This document shows positions 30,628 to 39,858 of a stretch of DNA of 64,000 bases, one piece after another. Numbering within the stretch: position 1 is the stretch's first letter; each line of letters opens with the position of its first letter. The translations under genes and the position numbers were made by a program. This stretch comes from Ascoidea asiatica (lineage: Eukaryota; Ascomycota; Saccharomycetes; Ascoideales; Ascoideaceae), in the NCBI GenBank assembly GCA_001600695.1, contig BCKQ01000007.1:495607-559606 (forward strand), given 5' to 3'. The notes below the pieces were generated by a model that worked only from the letters and a program-made list of their open reading frames with translations, did no database searches and was not told the origin of the DNA.

Positions 30628-30924
30628 TTAAATGTATTTGCTTAAGACTCTTTGCCAAAAACTTTTTCTTTTTGGAGGAATTGTAGTTTGAGCGTCTTCT
30701 TTGGATTCTTCTGGTTTGCTCTCAATCGATGGAGGTGTGATCTTTGAAAGATGTTCTTTTGTTTTTGGTTGTTCATCTTTAGGTTTTAAAGTATTTAGAA
30801 TTTCTTTTTTTGTTTCTTTTATATTTGATATATCTTTACTCTTTTTTTCTATAATATCATTCTTTAATTCTTTCTTTTCTAATTCAATTTTAGCACTGCT
30901 TCCATTCAACTGAGGCTTAACTAG
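30628..30924 (-). other. In-frame open extension after the KGD1 stop codon (readthrough candidate)
   Basis: After the KGD1 stop TAA (30925-30927) the same frame stays open for 98 codons to a TAA at 30628. It contains no ATG at all, so it cannot be an ordinary separate gene in this frame. The bases after the stop are CTAG, and a CTA triplet following a stop is the best-known readthrough-favouring context (shown mostly for UGA). The encoded peptide is Lys/Glu-rich and predicted helical at first (IELEKKELKNDIIEKKSK), then Pro/Ser/Lys-rich, and ends in a basic aromatic tail PPKRKSFWQRVLSKYI. Codon choice looks like that of neighbouring genes. By my rough estimate from the base composition, 98 open codons would arise by chance only about once in several thousand tries. 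Alternatives are a chance frame, a sequencing error, or a spliced exon. Confidence 0.4.
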
Positions 30925-33900
30925 TTATTTTTGATGATTAAATGCATCATTTAAAAATGTATCTTCCTCTAAGAGATGTGTCTTTTTATTACCAGCTGCA
31001 ATTGAAGCTGATGGATTTCTACCAGCATATCTTATTTTGAAATCACCGTATTTTTCTGTAGCACCTAAAGTTGTATCTAATCTTGGAGAAACAAAACTCC
31101 ATGGACCCATATTAAATGGCTCTTCTTGACACCAAACAATTTCATCTAAAGCAGGGTATGAATCAAATGCATCACGTAATTGAGAAAATGGGAATGGATT
31201 TAATTGTTCTACTTTTATAAAAGTTGTATCTGAAGCTTCTAATGCTTCTCTTTTAGCAAATAATTGAGCATAAACTTGACCAGTACAAAGAATAATTCTT
31301 TTAATTGATTTTTTATCTGGAACTTCTTCTTCAATGATCCATTTGAAATTAGTACCTTCTTCAAATTCTTCAAGTTTTGATCTTGCTAATTTATGTCTTA
31401 AAAGAGATTTAGAGAAAAATAAAATTAATGGTTTACGGAATTGTCTATGCATATTTCTTCTTAAAAGATGGAATAAATTAGCTGGAGTTGTTGGGTAAGC
31501 AACTTGCATATTACAATCTTGATGTTGTCTATGTAATTTATGTTCAGATGGAAAAACTCTTGGATCTTCACAACACATTTGTAAATATCTTTCAAGACGA
31601 CCAGAAGAATGTTCTGGACCTTGACCATCATAACCATGAGGTAAAGATAAAACAATACCAGATCTTTGTTTCCATTTAGATTCTGCAGAAGAAATAAATT
31701 GATCTACAATAACTTGAGCAGTATTTGCAAAATCACCAAATTGAGCTTCCCACATAACTAAAGCATCAGGAGATGTTAATGAATAACCATATTCAAAACC
31801 CATAACACCATATTCACTTAAAGAAGAATTTGAAATTGCAAAATCAGCTTGTTTATCATCAAGATGTTGTAAAGGAGTATAAGTTTTTTCTGTTTTTTGA
31901 TCATGTAAAACAGCATGACGTTGAGAAAAGGTACCTCTTTCAACATCTTGACCAGAAACTCTAACATGATAACCTTCTAATAATAAAGAACCAAAAGCTA
32001 AAGCTTCACCAGTTGACCAATCAATACCTTCACCAGTTTCTATAGATTTTTTTTTATTTTTTAAAATTCTTTTTAAATTTGAATGAACATCAAAATCACT
32101 TGGCCAACTTGAAATTTTTTCACCAATTTCTTTTAAAGTTGTTTTTGGTAAACCTGTTGGTAAATGTGGTAAAATTTCTTCAGCTAATTCTTTTGGAGAT
32201 TTAAAACCTTCCCATGGAGTTGTTAACCATTCTCTTGAAGTTGGTTTATATTCTTTTGATTTTGAAAAACTTTCTTCTAAAAGACCCCAAACCCATTGTT
32301 GATGTTCTTTAATATCTTCTTTTGTAAAAGTACCATCATTTAATAATTTTTTAATATAAATATCAATTACAGATTCTTTTTTAGCAATTGCTTGATACAT
32401 TTTTGGTTGAGTGAAAAATGGTTGATCAGTTTCATTATGACCATGTTTTCTATAACCAACAACATCAATAATAACATCAGAATGAAAAGTTGATCTATAT
32501 TCAGTTGCTAAATTACAAATAAATACAACAGCTTCAACATCATCAGCATTAACATGAAAAATTGGAGCATCAATAGATTTTGCAATATCAGAAGGATATG
32601 GAGTTGATCTTGCAAATCTTGGATCAGTTGTAAAACCAATTTGATTATTAATAATTATATGAATTGTACCACCAGTTGTATAAGCAGGTAAATGAGTTAA
32701 ACCCATTGATTCATAAACAACACCTTGACCTGCAAAAGCAGAATCACCATGACATAAAACAGATAAAGCTTTATTAAAATTACCTAAATCATTTTTATAA
32801 TATTGAATAGCTCTTGTTCTACCTAAAACAACAGGATCTTCAGCTTCTAAATGAGAAGGATTTGCAACAACAGATAAATTAATATGAGAACCATGAACAG
32901 TTGGTCTTTGATAATTCATACCTAAATGATATTTTACATCACCAGAGCCTTCATCATTTTTTTTTGAACCAGTAAATTCACTAAAAATTGATTCATTTGG
33001 TTTTCTAACAACATTTGAAAGTACATTTAATCTACCTCTATGAGCCATACCAATTACACAATCTTCAGCACCAAATTCAACAGCTTTATCAATTAAAGAT
33101 TTCATTCCTACAACAACAGATTCTTCACCTTCAAGACCAAATCTTTTATCATTTGGAAATTTAGTTGATAAAAAAGTTTCAAAACTTGTTGCCCAAATTA
33201 AACGATCTAAAATTTGACGTTTTTCATCATTAGTATATTTAAATGGTTTTGGAACTTGAATTCTTTCTCTTAACCAATTACATTTTTCTCTTTCAGAAAT
33301 ATGAATATATTCAATACCATAAGTATTACAATATAAATTTTCACAAATATTTATAATTTCTTTTAATTTTAATTTTCCATTATTTTTATCATTTGAAAAT
33401 CTTGGTAAAATTCCAGGGCCTAAAGTAATTTCTTTTTCTAAATCATCTTTTGTAAAATTATAATAATCTAAATTTAATTCTTTTGGTTTTGAATTTTGTC
33501 CAAAAGATATATTTAAAGGATCTAAACTTGCAGCTTGATGACCTCTAACTTCATAAGCTCTAACTAATAATTGAATTTTTAAATGAAATATTATATTTGA
33601 ATTTGATGAATTTAAATCATTTGAAGAATTTTGTGTTAAATTTTGTAAATTATCACCAGCAATTGGTACTAAATTTGGAGGAGCTTGAAAAGCTTGTTTT
33701 GGATTAATACCATTTTTTAAATTTTTAAAATATATATTCCAAGAAATATGAACAGAATTTGGATCATTTAACCAAGATTTATACATTTCATCTATATAAG
33801 TTGCATTATTTGTTGATAAAAATACATCTTGAGATTGAGAAGCATTTGAAGAATTTGAATTTGATAAATATTTCTTTGAATTGATTAAATTAATAGAATT

Positions 33901-33981
33901 TAATTTTGAGAAACTATTTAAATTACTTAAATTTGAACAAAATTTAAGAGATTTTAAATTTTTTATATTATTTCTTAACAT
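30925..33981 (-). CDS. KGD1: 2-oxoglutarate dehydrogenase E1 component, mitochondrial
   Basis: A 1018-residue thiamine-diphosphate enzyme of the TCA cycle that decarboxylates 2-oxoglutarate and passes the succinyl group to the E2 lipoyl arm (Kgd2). An N-terminal presequence rich in Lys/Ser/Asn precedes the short conserved E2-binding segment (about 55-85, YIDEMYKSWLNDPNSVHISW). Core motifs include MAHRGRLNVLSNVVRKP, CHGDSAFAGQGVVYE, INNQIGFTTDPR, HVNADDVEAVV and YRKHGHNETDQP. The C-terminal half has VERGTFSQRHAVLHDQ and LPHGYDGQGPEHSSGRLER. The protein ends EEDTFLNDAFNHQK, the usual family end. Length equals the S. cerevisiae protein (1014 aa). I found no in-frame CTG in about 750 bp of the 3' end, as expected for a highly expressed gene in this genome. 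It is divergent from MRPL44. Confidence 0.98.
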   Translation of the reverse strand: MLRNNIKNLKSLKFCSNLSNLNSFSKLNSINLINSKKYLSNSNSSNASQSQDVFLSTNNATYIDEMYKSWLNDPNSVHISWNIYFKNLKNGINPKQAFQAPPNLVPIAGDNLQNLTQNSSNDLNSSNSNIIFHLKIQLLVRAYEVRGHQAASLDPLNISFGQNSKPKELNLDYYNFTKDDLEKEITLGPGILPRFSNDKNNGKLKLKEIINICENLYCNTYGIEYIHISEREKCNWLRERIQVPKPFKYTNDEKRQILDRLIWATSFETFLSTKFPNDKRFGLEGEESVVVGMKSLIDKAVEFGAEDCVIGMAHRGRLNVLSNVVRKPNESIFSEFTGSKKNDEGSGDVKYHLGMNYQRPTVHGSHINLSVVANPSHLEAEDPVVLGRTRAIQYYKNDLGNFNKALSVLCHGDSAFAGQGVVYESMGLTHLPAYTTGGTIHIIINNQIGFTTDPRFARSTPYPSDIAKSIDAPIFHVNADDVEAVVFICNLATEYRSTFHSDVIIDVVGYRKHGHNETDQPFFTQPKMYQAIAKKESVIDIYIKKLLNDGTFTKEDIKEHQQWVWGLLEESFSKSKEYKPTSREWLTTPWEGFKSPKELAEEILPHLPTGLPKTTLKEIGEKISSWPSDFDVHSNLKRILKNKKKSIETGEGIDWSTGEALAFGSLLLEGYHVRVSGQDVERGTFSQRHAVLHDQKTEKTYTPLQHLDDKQADFAISNSSLSEYGVMGFEYGYSLTSPDALVMWEAQFGDFANTAQVIVDQFISSAESKWKQRSGIVLSLPHGYDGQGPEHSSGRLERYLQMCCEDPRVFPSEHKLHRQHQDCNMQVAYPTTPANLFHLLRRNMHRQFRKPLILFFSKSLLRHKLARSKLEEFEEGTNFKWIIEEEVPDKKSIKRIILCTGQVYAQLFAKREALEASDTTFIKVEQLNPFPFSQLRDAFDSYPALDEIVWCQEEPFNMGPWSFVSPRLDTTLGATEKYGDFKIRYAGRNPSASIAAGNKKTHLLEEDTFLNDAFNHQK

Positions 33982-34739
33982 TTTGAATATTGGTATATGA
34001 TTTAATAAAATTTGAATAATATATTTATATTAATAAATATAATAATAAAAACTAATTAAAAATCAATTAATAGATAATTAATGAATAAATTAAATAAATA
34101 AGATATATAAAATATAATACAAAAGAAAAAACAGGAATTGTATAAAACTTATTACTTATTACTTATTTGTTAATTGATTGAAAATAAAGATAATAATATA
34201 ATAATGATAATGATAGTGATAGTGATATAGTGATTATTATTATTATTATTATTATTATGATTATGATTATGATTTAATTCTATTAACCATTGAGATGTTG
34301 GATAATAAAAGCAGAATTAAATAGAATAAATGCAATTGAGTAATAATTGATAATGAATATTCTGTATTTAATATTTAATATTTAATATTTATATTTATTT
34401 GATATTTATTCAATATCTATTGATTCATTGATATTTCAATTCACAGCAGTACTTTTTTTAGACAGTGAGTACATTAAAGATAATAGCAGTAGTGCTAGCA
34501 GTAGAAGTAATAATGCTCACAGTCAGTGATTGCGCTGGGAGTGAATGGTGAAATAATCAAAGCAGGAAGAAAAGAAAAAAGTGCAGGGAAATAAAGCGCA
34601 GAACGCACAACGCAGAGCGCACAACACTGACTGCTGAGCGACTATCCCCAGACACTCAGCGCCATTGAAGCATGGCTCGCAAATTGCCTCTTTGGGCCAT
34701 TTCCGGAGCAGGGCCGCGAGGCAGGCTAGGTGTATCTGG

Positions 34740-34744
34740 CCAAT
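34740..34744 (+). promoter_or_regulatory. CCAAT box, possible Hap2/3/4/5 site for KGD1
   Basis: The word TGGCCAATCAC contains a CCAAT core. In S. cerevisiae KGD1 is a textbook target of the CCAAT-binding Hap complex, which switches on respiration genes. The distance to the KGD1 ATG (about 760 bp) is long, so the assignment is tentative. Confidence 0.35.
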
Positions 34745-34874
34745 CACAGCAGGCACAGAGAAGCCAGGCAGGCAGTTTCGGTCACTGAGTGAGCGCTGCG
34801 CAAGTCGCAATTGCGATCCGGGGCTGGCTCCACCGACAAAGTCGTTCTGTTCCGGGCTCGGTTCCGGTCTTGAT

Positions 34875-35380
34875 TGTTAATCATTTTATTGTTTTATTAG
34901 CATTGTCTTCGAGTATTCTAGGCTATTCTTAGACTTTCTAAGATTGCATAGATTGTTCTACGACTACATTCTATTGCGTTCTCAGAACTTCCGTGTGCAT
35001 GTTAAATGTACTAGAACNTTCTGGGTCTGCATTATTTATTCTTTCTTCGAAGTTCTGTGTGCATCTCGAATGTACTGGAATCTTCGTGTTTGTTCTTAGA
35101 ATGACGTAGTGTCTTCTAGAACAATACTTTATTTTATTTCTTTTCTTAAGTATGGGAAGTGAACTTTCACATACTAAATTTACAAATTTATTCTTAAGAT
35201 GGGTTACCCGCTCCTATTTTCCACTAATATAAACAGGGTACTTACCTCCCATATTTTTTATATAATTTTTATATATTTTATATTTTAATTAACAATTGTT
35301 TATAATTTGAATTAGATATCTTCTTAGTAATAATTAGATATTTCGTTCGAACTACAATCAGTCTCGCCGTCGGCCCAACA
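34875..35380 (-). mobile_element. Possible degenerate solo LTR
   Basis: Read on the minus strand, the segment begins TGTTGGGCCGACGG, has a TATATAAAA-type region about 110-130 bases in, and ends GATTAACA, so it has TGTT...AACA ends as copia-type LTRs do. It is about 506 bp long. The five bases on each side do not match, so no target duplication supports it, and no primer-binding site or coding remnant is adjacent. Inside it, two imperfect copies of a TTC-GTGTGCAT...TGTACT-GAA unit repeat with a 64-bp period (from 34991 and 35055). Confidence 0.25.
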
Positions 35381-35848
35381 GCACGAATAACAAGCCCAGC
35401 ATTACCAACACTAAAATAACCACAAGAACCGGTTCAGGGCCACCGAAAAGCAGACATGGCATGTGATATGTTTATCTGGAACTCGTGGATTGAAATGTGG
35501 CGTTTGTCGGAGTTAGCTTTTCTTAAATGGCGCAGAAGACACCCAAAGGAATGGATTTAATTCTAAATTAAATTTGAGACCATGTTAGTGGATCGAGTTT
35601 TGAAAAAATCAGTTCCATGTTTATGGATTCAGTTTTTATTTTTTATGCTGACGTAATCCCTGACTCAGTCTTGGTTTTTTCAAAGAAAAAGAAAAAGCAT
35701 AATTTCAACACACATGCAAGATTGAATATTGATGAATTTGATGAATTGATGAATTGATCAACTAGTTGATAAATAGAAGTTGTCTTATTTAGGTCAAGTG
35801 TTATTATTCTTGAAGTAAGAAACATCAAATAATATTCAAATTACAGCA

Positions 35849-36270
35849 ATGATAACTAAATATTTTGCCAATGTGGTGATTAAATTCAATCCTTTTGCTC
35901 CAGAAGGTAAACCTTCAAGATTATTTCTTTCTTCAATACCACCTTCTTTAAAAACATCTTGTAAAATAGATCATGAAATATTATCCGATAACTCAAAGAT
36001 TAAACCAATTATAAAAGTTACTTATAGTATGTAGAACATATATTTAATATTCATAAATGTAAAAACTATTTACTAGTTCACTTTATTCATTCAATCAACA
36101 TTTTTTAACTAACAATCTTTTTACCTATTTACCTATTTTTCTTTCTTTTTCTTTCAGAGGATAAAAAAACATTGGAAGTTAATCCATCAAATATGAAATT
36201 TAATGAAATTAGAGCCATTTTCGATCATCATTCCAGACAATTGAAATTAAAAGAATCAATAGAAAGTTGA
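35849..36270 (+). CDS. MRPL44: Mitochondrial large-subunit ribosomal protein mL53 (MRPL44), spliced
   Basis: A two-exon gene: exon 1 is 35849-36026 and exon 2 is 36158-36270, giving 96 residues. Exon 1 encodes MITKYFANVVIKFNPFAPEG, nearly the start of S. cerevisiae Mrpl44, and ends after one base of a codon. Joining restores K in VTYKDKKTLEVNPSN, and exon 2 continues to FDHHSRQLKLKESIES. The length is close to the S. cerevisiae protein (98 aa). The protein sits in the mitochondrial 54S subunit. S. cerevisiae MRPL44 is also one of the few mitoribosomal genes with an intron. Reading exon 1 without splicing stops three codons after the donor site, so the intron is required. It is divergent from KGD1. 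Confidence 0.95.
36027..36157 (+). other. Spliceosomal intron of MRPL44
   Basis: A 131-nt intron with donor GTATGT (36027-36032), branch-like AACTAAC (36106-36112, one base off TACTAAC), a pyrimidine-rich tract and acceptor CAG (36155-36157). It interrupts the codon after its first base. It is the only protein-gene intron I could support in this window. Confidence 0.93.
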
Positions 36271-36913
36271 TTATTAAAAGATACTAATATGTTGTTTATG
36301 TTAAACTCTTTTTATACTTTATTTTATTTATATACACAATTTTAATGAACATCCTGTAAATATTTCTTTTTACTATTGTTGGGTGCTTACGTAATTCAGC
36401 CACCGTTTAACAAACAACTCCTTTAATTTTAACCTTTATTTTTTATCTCCATTTTATCTCTATTTTATCTTTATTTTGATTGATATATGAATATTAGAAT
36501 ACTGGTTTAATTATTTATTTGATTCTTTGATTCTTTAATCAGTTACTAAAGTACTTCAATAATTGAATAATTGAATAGCAATTGAATAAATGAATAATTG
36601 AATAACTGAATAAAATTCTTTTATCACATTCATTATTCAATATCTTTCTTTCTCTTAACAATATCTTAATTCAATTTTTGACTTCTCATTTAGGGGAAAG
36701 TAAAAATATTTATTATTTACTTTTTTTTTTTCATTAACAACTAATCATTATTTATCATAAACATTATTTTATGACTAAATATTATTATATATATAAATCA
36801 TTTATCAATTATCACTTATCACTTATCACGTATACTTAAATTCAACTTTGCAATTACATACAATTTACATATAAACAATCAAATATTATATTAATCAACA
36901 ATACTAAAACATA
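36271..36913. promoter_or_regulatory. Intergenic, MRPL44 3' region and VPS5 promoter
   Basis: 643 bp. The region holds TTTAATTTTA and TATATATA stretches, a repeated TTGAATAA series (36560-36615), and a TTATCACTTATCAC direct repeat near 36805-36825 close to the VPS5 start. No gene is seen. Confidence 0.45.
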
Positions 36914-37114
36914 ATGGAAGATCATAATATTTGGAATACTTCTTCTTTATTGTATAATGATGAAATTAATAAATCCATAAACAATACTTTATATTCAAAC
37001 CCATTTGCTGATTCAAACAATATTTTATCAAATAATTCATCTACTCAATCACCTTCTCAATCTCAATCACAATCACCTTCTAAATCTCCTATTCAACCAA
37101 ATAATACTATTAAC

Positions 37115-37149
<35 letters not shown>

Positions 37150-39526
37150 TAATAATAATAATGATAATAATAATAATGATAACGAATTAGAAAATGATGA
37201 TTCAAATAATTCAAATAACTCAAATAATCTTAATGAATTATCTTTTAGTTCTTCAATAAATTCAAAAAAAGATAATTCAATAAATATAAATTTATTATCC
37301 TCTTTAACAAATGATTTATCAATTTCAAATATAAATCAATCAAATGATAATCAAATTAATAATTTAAGTATTAATTTAAATAATAATTTAAATGATAATA
37401 TACCAAATAAAAATGATCCTTTATTCAGTGATATTGATCCAATTTTTAATTCAAATAATAATTTATCTCCAATTAATAATCAATCTTCTCCCATCCAATC
37501 TAATTATAATCATAATTATAATTATAATCTTCAATCTCAATCTCCAAATAATATTACCAATCAATATATAAATCAATTAGATTCTGATCCATATTTAAAC
37601 TCAAATTCTACAAAAATTACTTCTTTCAATCATTCACCTAATCATTCAATCAATTTCAAATCAACTCCAATTAAAATGTTCAAAGCTAAAAAAAAGAAAC
37701 AATCAAAAAAAACTAATCTATTAAATAATGACAATATAAATGTTAATATAGATAATAATATTATTAATAATAAACATACTAACAATACTGTTAATAATAC
37801 TTCAAGTAATAATATTAACCAAAATCAAAATCAAAATCAAAATCAAAGTCAATCTATGAATAACAATAAATCTAATAATTTCACTAAACATCCGAACATC
37901 TCTATTGATCCATTAGGTGTATCTGCCTCAAATCAATTGACCAATAATCATAACTCTTCAAATACTTCTTCGAATTCAAATTCAAATAAGCAAATTATTG
38001 ATAATAAAAATTTAAGTTATACTATAGATAAAAATAATTATGTTAAACTAGATATCAGAAAAATTAAAAAAATTTTATTCAAAGTTGAAAATAATATTGA
38101 TAATAATAACAATAATAATGATAATAATGACAATGATATTTATAATTTAGATAAAATTTTAGATAATTATCAAATTTCAATATATGATCCAATTAGAATT
38201 AATGAGCTAACTTCTTCGCATATTTTATATTCTGTTCAATCTTCTTCAAATTCAAAAGATTATTTAAATTTTAATTCAAATAAAGATTTAAATTCAATTG
38301 TTGTTCCAAGAAGATATAAAGATTTTAGATGGTTATATAATAATTTATTAATTAATCATCCTGGTATAATTATTCCACCTCCACCAATAAAACAAGCAAT
38401 GGGCAGATTCAATTCTGAATTTATTGAAAATAGAAGATTGAATTTAGAAAGAATGTTAATTAAAATTTCGAAACATCCATTATTGCAAAATGATTATGAT
38501 TTCATTTTATTTTTGAAAAGTGATAACTTCAATAAAGATTCAAAAGAAAGAGATAAAGAAAAATTTTATAATATTGGTCAATCTCAATCTCAATCTCAAA
38601 CAAATGCAAACAATGCAAATCCTAATTCAAGTAATATAAGTACTAATACTGATACTGATGAAGATTCAAATAATTCAAATAATCAAAATAATACAAATAT
38701 TTCTAATATTAATAACACGAATATAAATACAAGCAATATTGATCTTCTGAATAATGAATCATCTTTTTTCAATAACTTGATACTATTTTCAAATTCTACT
38801 TCAAAATTTTCTTATTTCTTAAAAGATGAATATGATGAAGAATTTAAAGAAATTATTATATATTTAGACAAATTTGAATTCAATCTAAAAACTTTAAATA
38901 AGACTATGGAAAATGTTATAGGTCAAAGAAAAGAATTAAGTAATTCAATCAATGAGTTTTCTCAATTTTTAAATATTTTCTCAGAGAATTTATTAATTGA
39001 TGATTTAAAAGATTTAATATCTGATAACTTATCTGAAATAGTTTTCGAGTTTTCTAAAATTCATTATAGAATCAAAGAAATTACTGATAGAAATTCAATA
39101 TCTGAGTCTTTAACTTTAAACATTATTGTAGAGGAATACATTCGGAATCTAAATTCAATTAAAATAATATTAAATCAAAGATTTAAAATTTATCAGAATC
39201 TAAAAATCATTGAAAATGAATTCATCAAAAAAAATTTCAATTTCAATAATTTCCGAAGATATCATAAAAATCAAATTGACAAACTATCAATAATGGAGAA
39301 GGAGTTAAATATTATCAAAGATAAAAAGAATTTTTTTTCTGAAGAATATACTAAAATTTCATTAACAATTAAAAATGAACTTAAAAGATTTGAGTTTTTG
39401 AAAATTGAAGACTTTAAAAACTCAGTGGAAACTTATTTAGAAAGTCTAATTGAGAATCAAAAAGAATGTATAGAAATTTGGGAAACATTTTTTCAAAGAC
39501 AAAATTTAGGAAAGTTGGTCAAATAA
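36914..39526 (+). CDS. VPS5: Vps5, PX-BAR sorting nexin of the retromer
   Basis: An 870-residue sorting nexin that dimerises with Vps17 through its BAR domain and binds PI3P through its PX domain, coating endosomal tubules that return Vps10-type receptors to the Golgi. The first ~380 residues are low-complexity Asn/Ser-rich with polyN tracts encoded by an AAT/AAC repeat (about 37115-37190). The PX domain spans about 380-540 with VVPRRYKDFRWLYNNL, then PPPPIKQAMGRFNSEFIENR, the Vps5/SNX1 signature, and RRLNLERMLIKISKHPLLQ. After another Asn-rich linker the BAR helices fill about 610-870 (e.g. LNKTMENVIGQRKELSNSIN). It is longer than S. cerevisiae Vps5 (675 aa). The KQAxGRF motif favours Vps5 over Vps17. 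Confidence 0.9.
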
Positions 39527-39858
39527 TTCCCTGTATATTTTTTTTTATGTTTGTTTTTTGAGAAATCAGCTTTCACTTTATATAGATTTTAGTCTTTTGA
39601 ATACTAATCACTATAATAATAATAATAATATTAATAATAATAATAATAATAATGAGTCATTGATCATTAGTAACTAATAATTAATCATTAATATCTAAAT
39701 TGAAACTAATTTAAAGTAGGTTTTAGTAATAACTACATATCAATAAATAATGCATATTAACAATGAAAATTTTGAATAGAACTATTGACATTATAAACGA
39801 AGCTTAATACAAGAATAAAACAGGGTATTTACATAAATTTTCAATTCTTCCAAAAGAC
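39527..39858. other. Intergenic, VPS5/HTD2 convergent 3' region
   Basis: 332 bp, AT-rich, with an AAT trinucleotide run (39616-39652) and no other feature. Confidence 0.5.

Larger units (their letters stand above)
33982..35848. promoter_or_regulatory. Divergent promoter KGD1 / MRPL44 with GC-rich island and repeat-like segment
   Basis: 1.87 kb. 33982-34500 is very AT-rich with an ATT/GAT microsatellite (34225-34275). 34560-34870 is a GC-rich island with GCGCAGAACGCAC-type repeats and a 12-bp palindrome TCGCAATTGCGA (34805-34816). 34875-35380 looks repeat-derived (separate entry). A single N stands at 35018. A TTACCCG Reb1-type word lies at 35204-35210. Both genes are mitochondrial, so shared control is plausible. 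A minus-strand frame at 34523-34810 starts from a real-looking ATG but has alien composition, and I reject it. Confidence 0.4.

Noticed and set aside
34523..34810. Minus-strand 95-residue frame, Cys/Ala/Leu-rich
   Set aside because: It lies in the GC-rich island of a divergent promoter and has composition alien to all neighbours. Long frames are expected there because stop codons are AT-rich. There is no similarity I can recognise.
35230..35250. ACTTACCT word resembling the 5' end of U1 snRNA
   Set aside because: The bases that follow are plain AT-rich sequence without the stems of U1. The match is only the reverse complement of a donor splice site.
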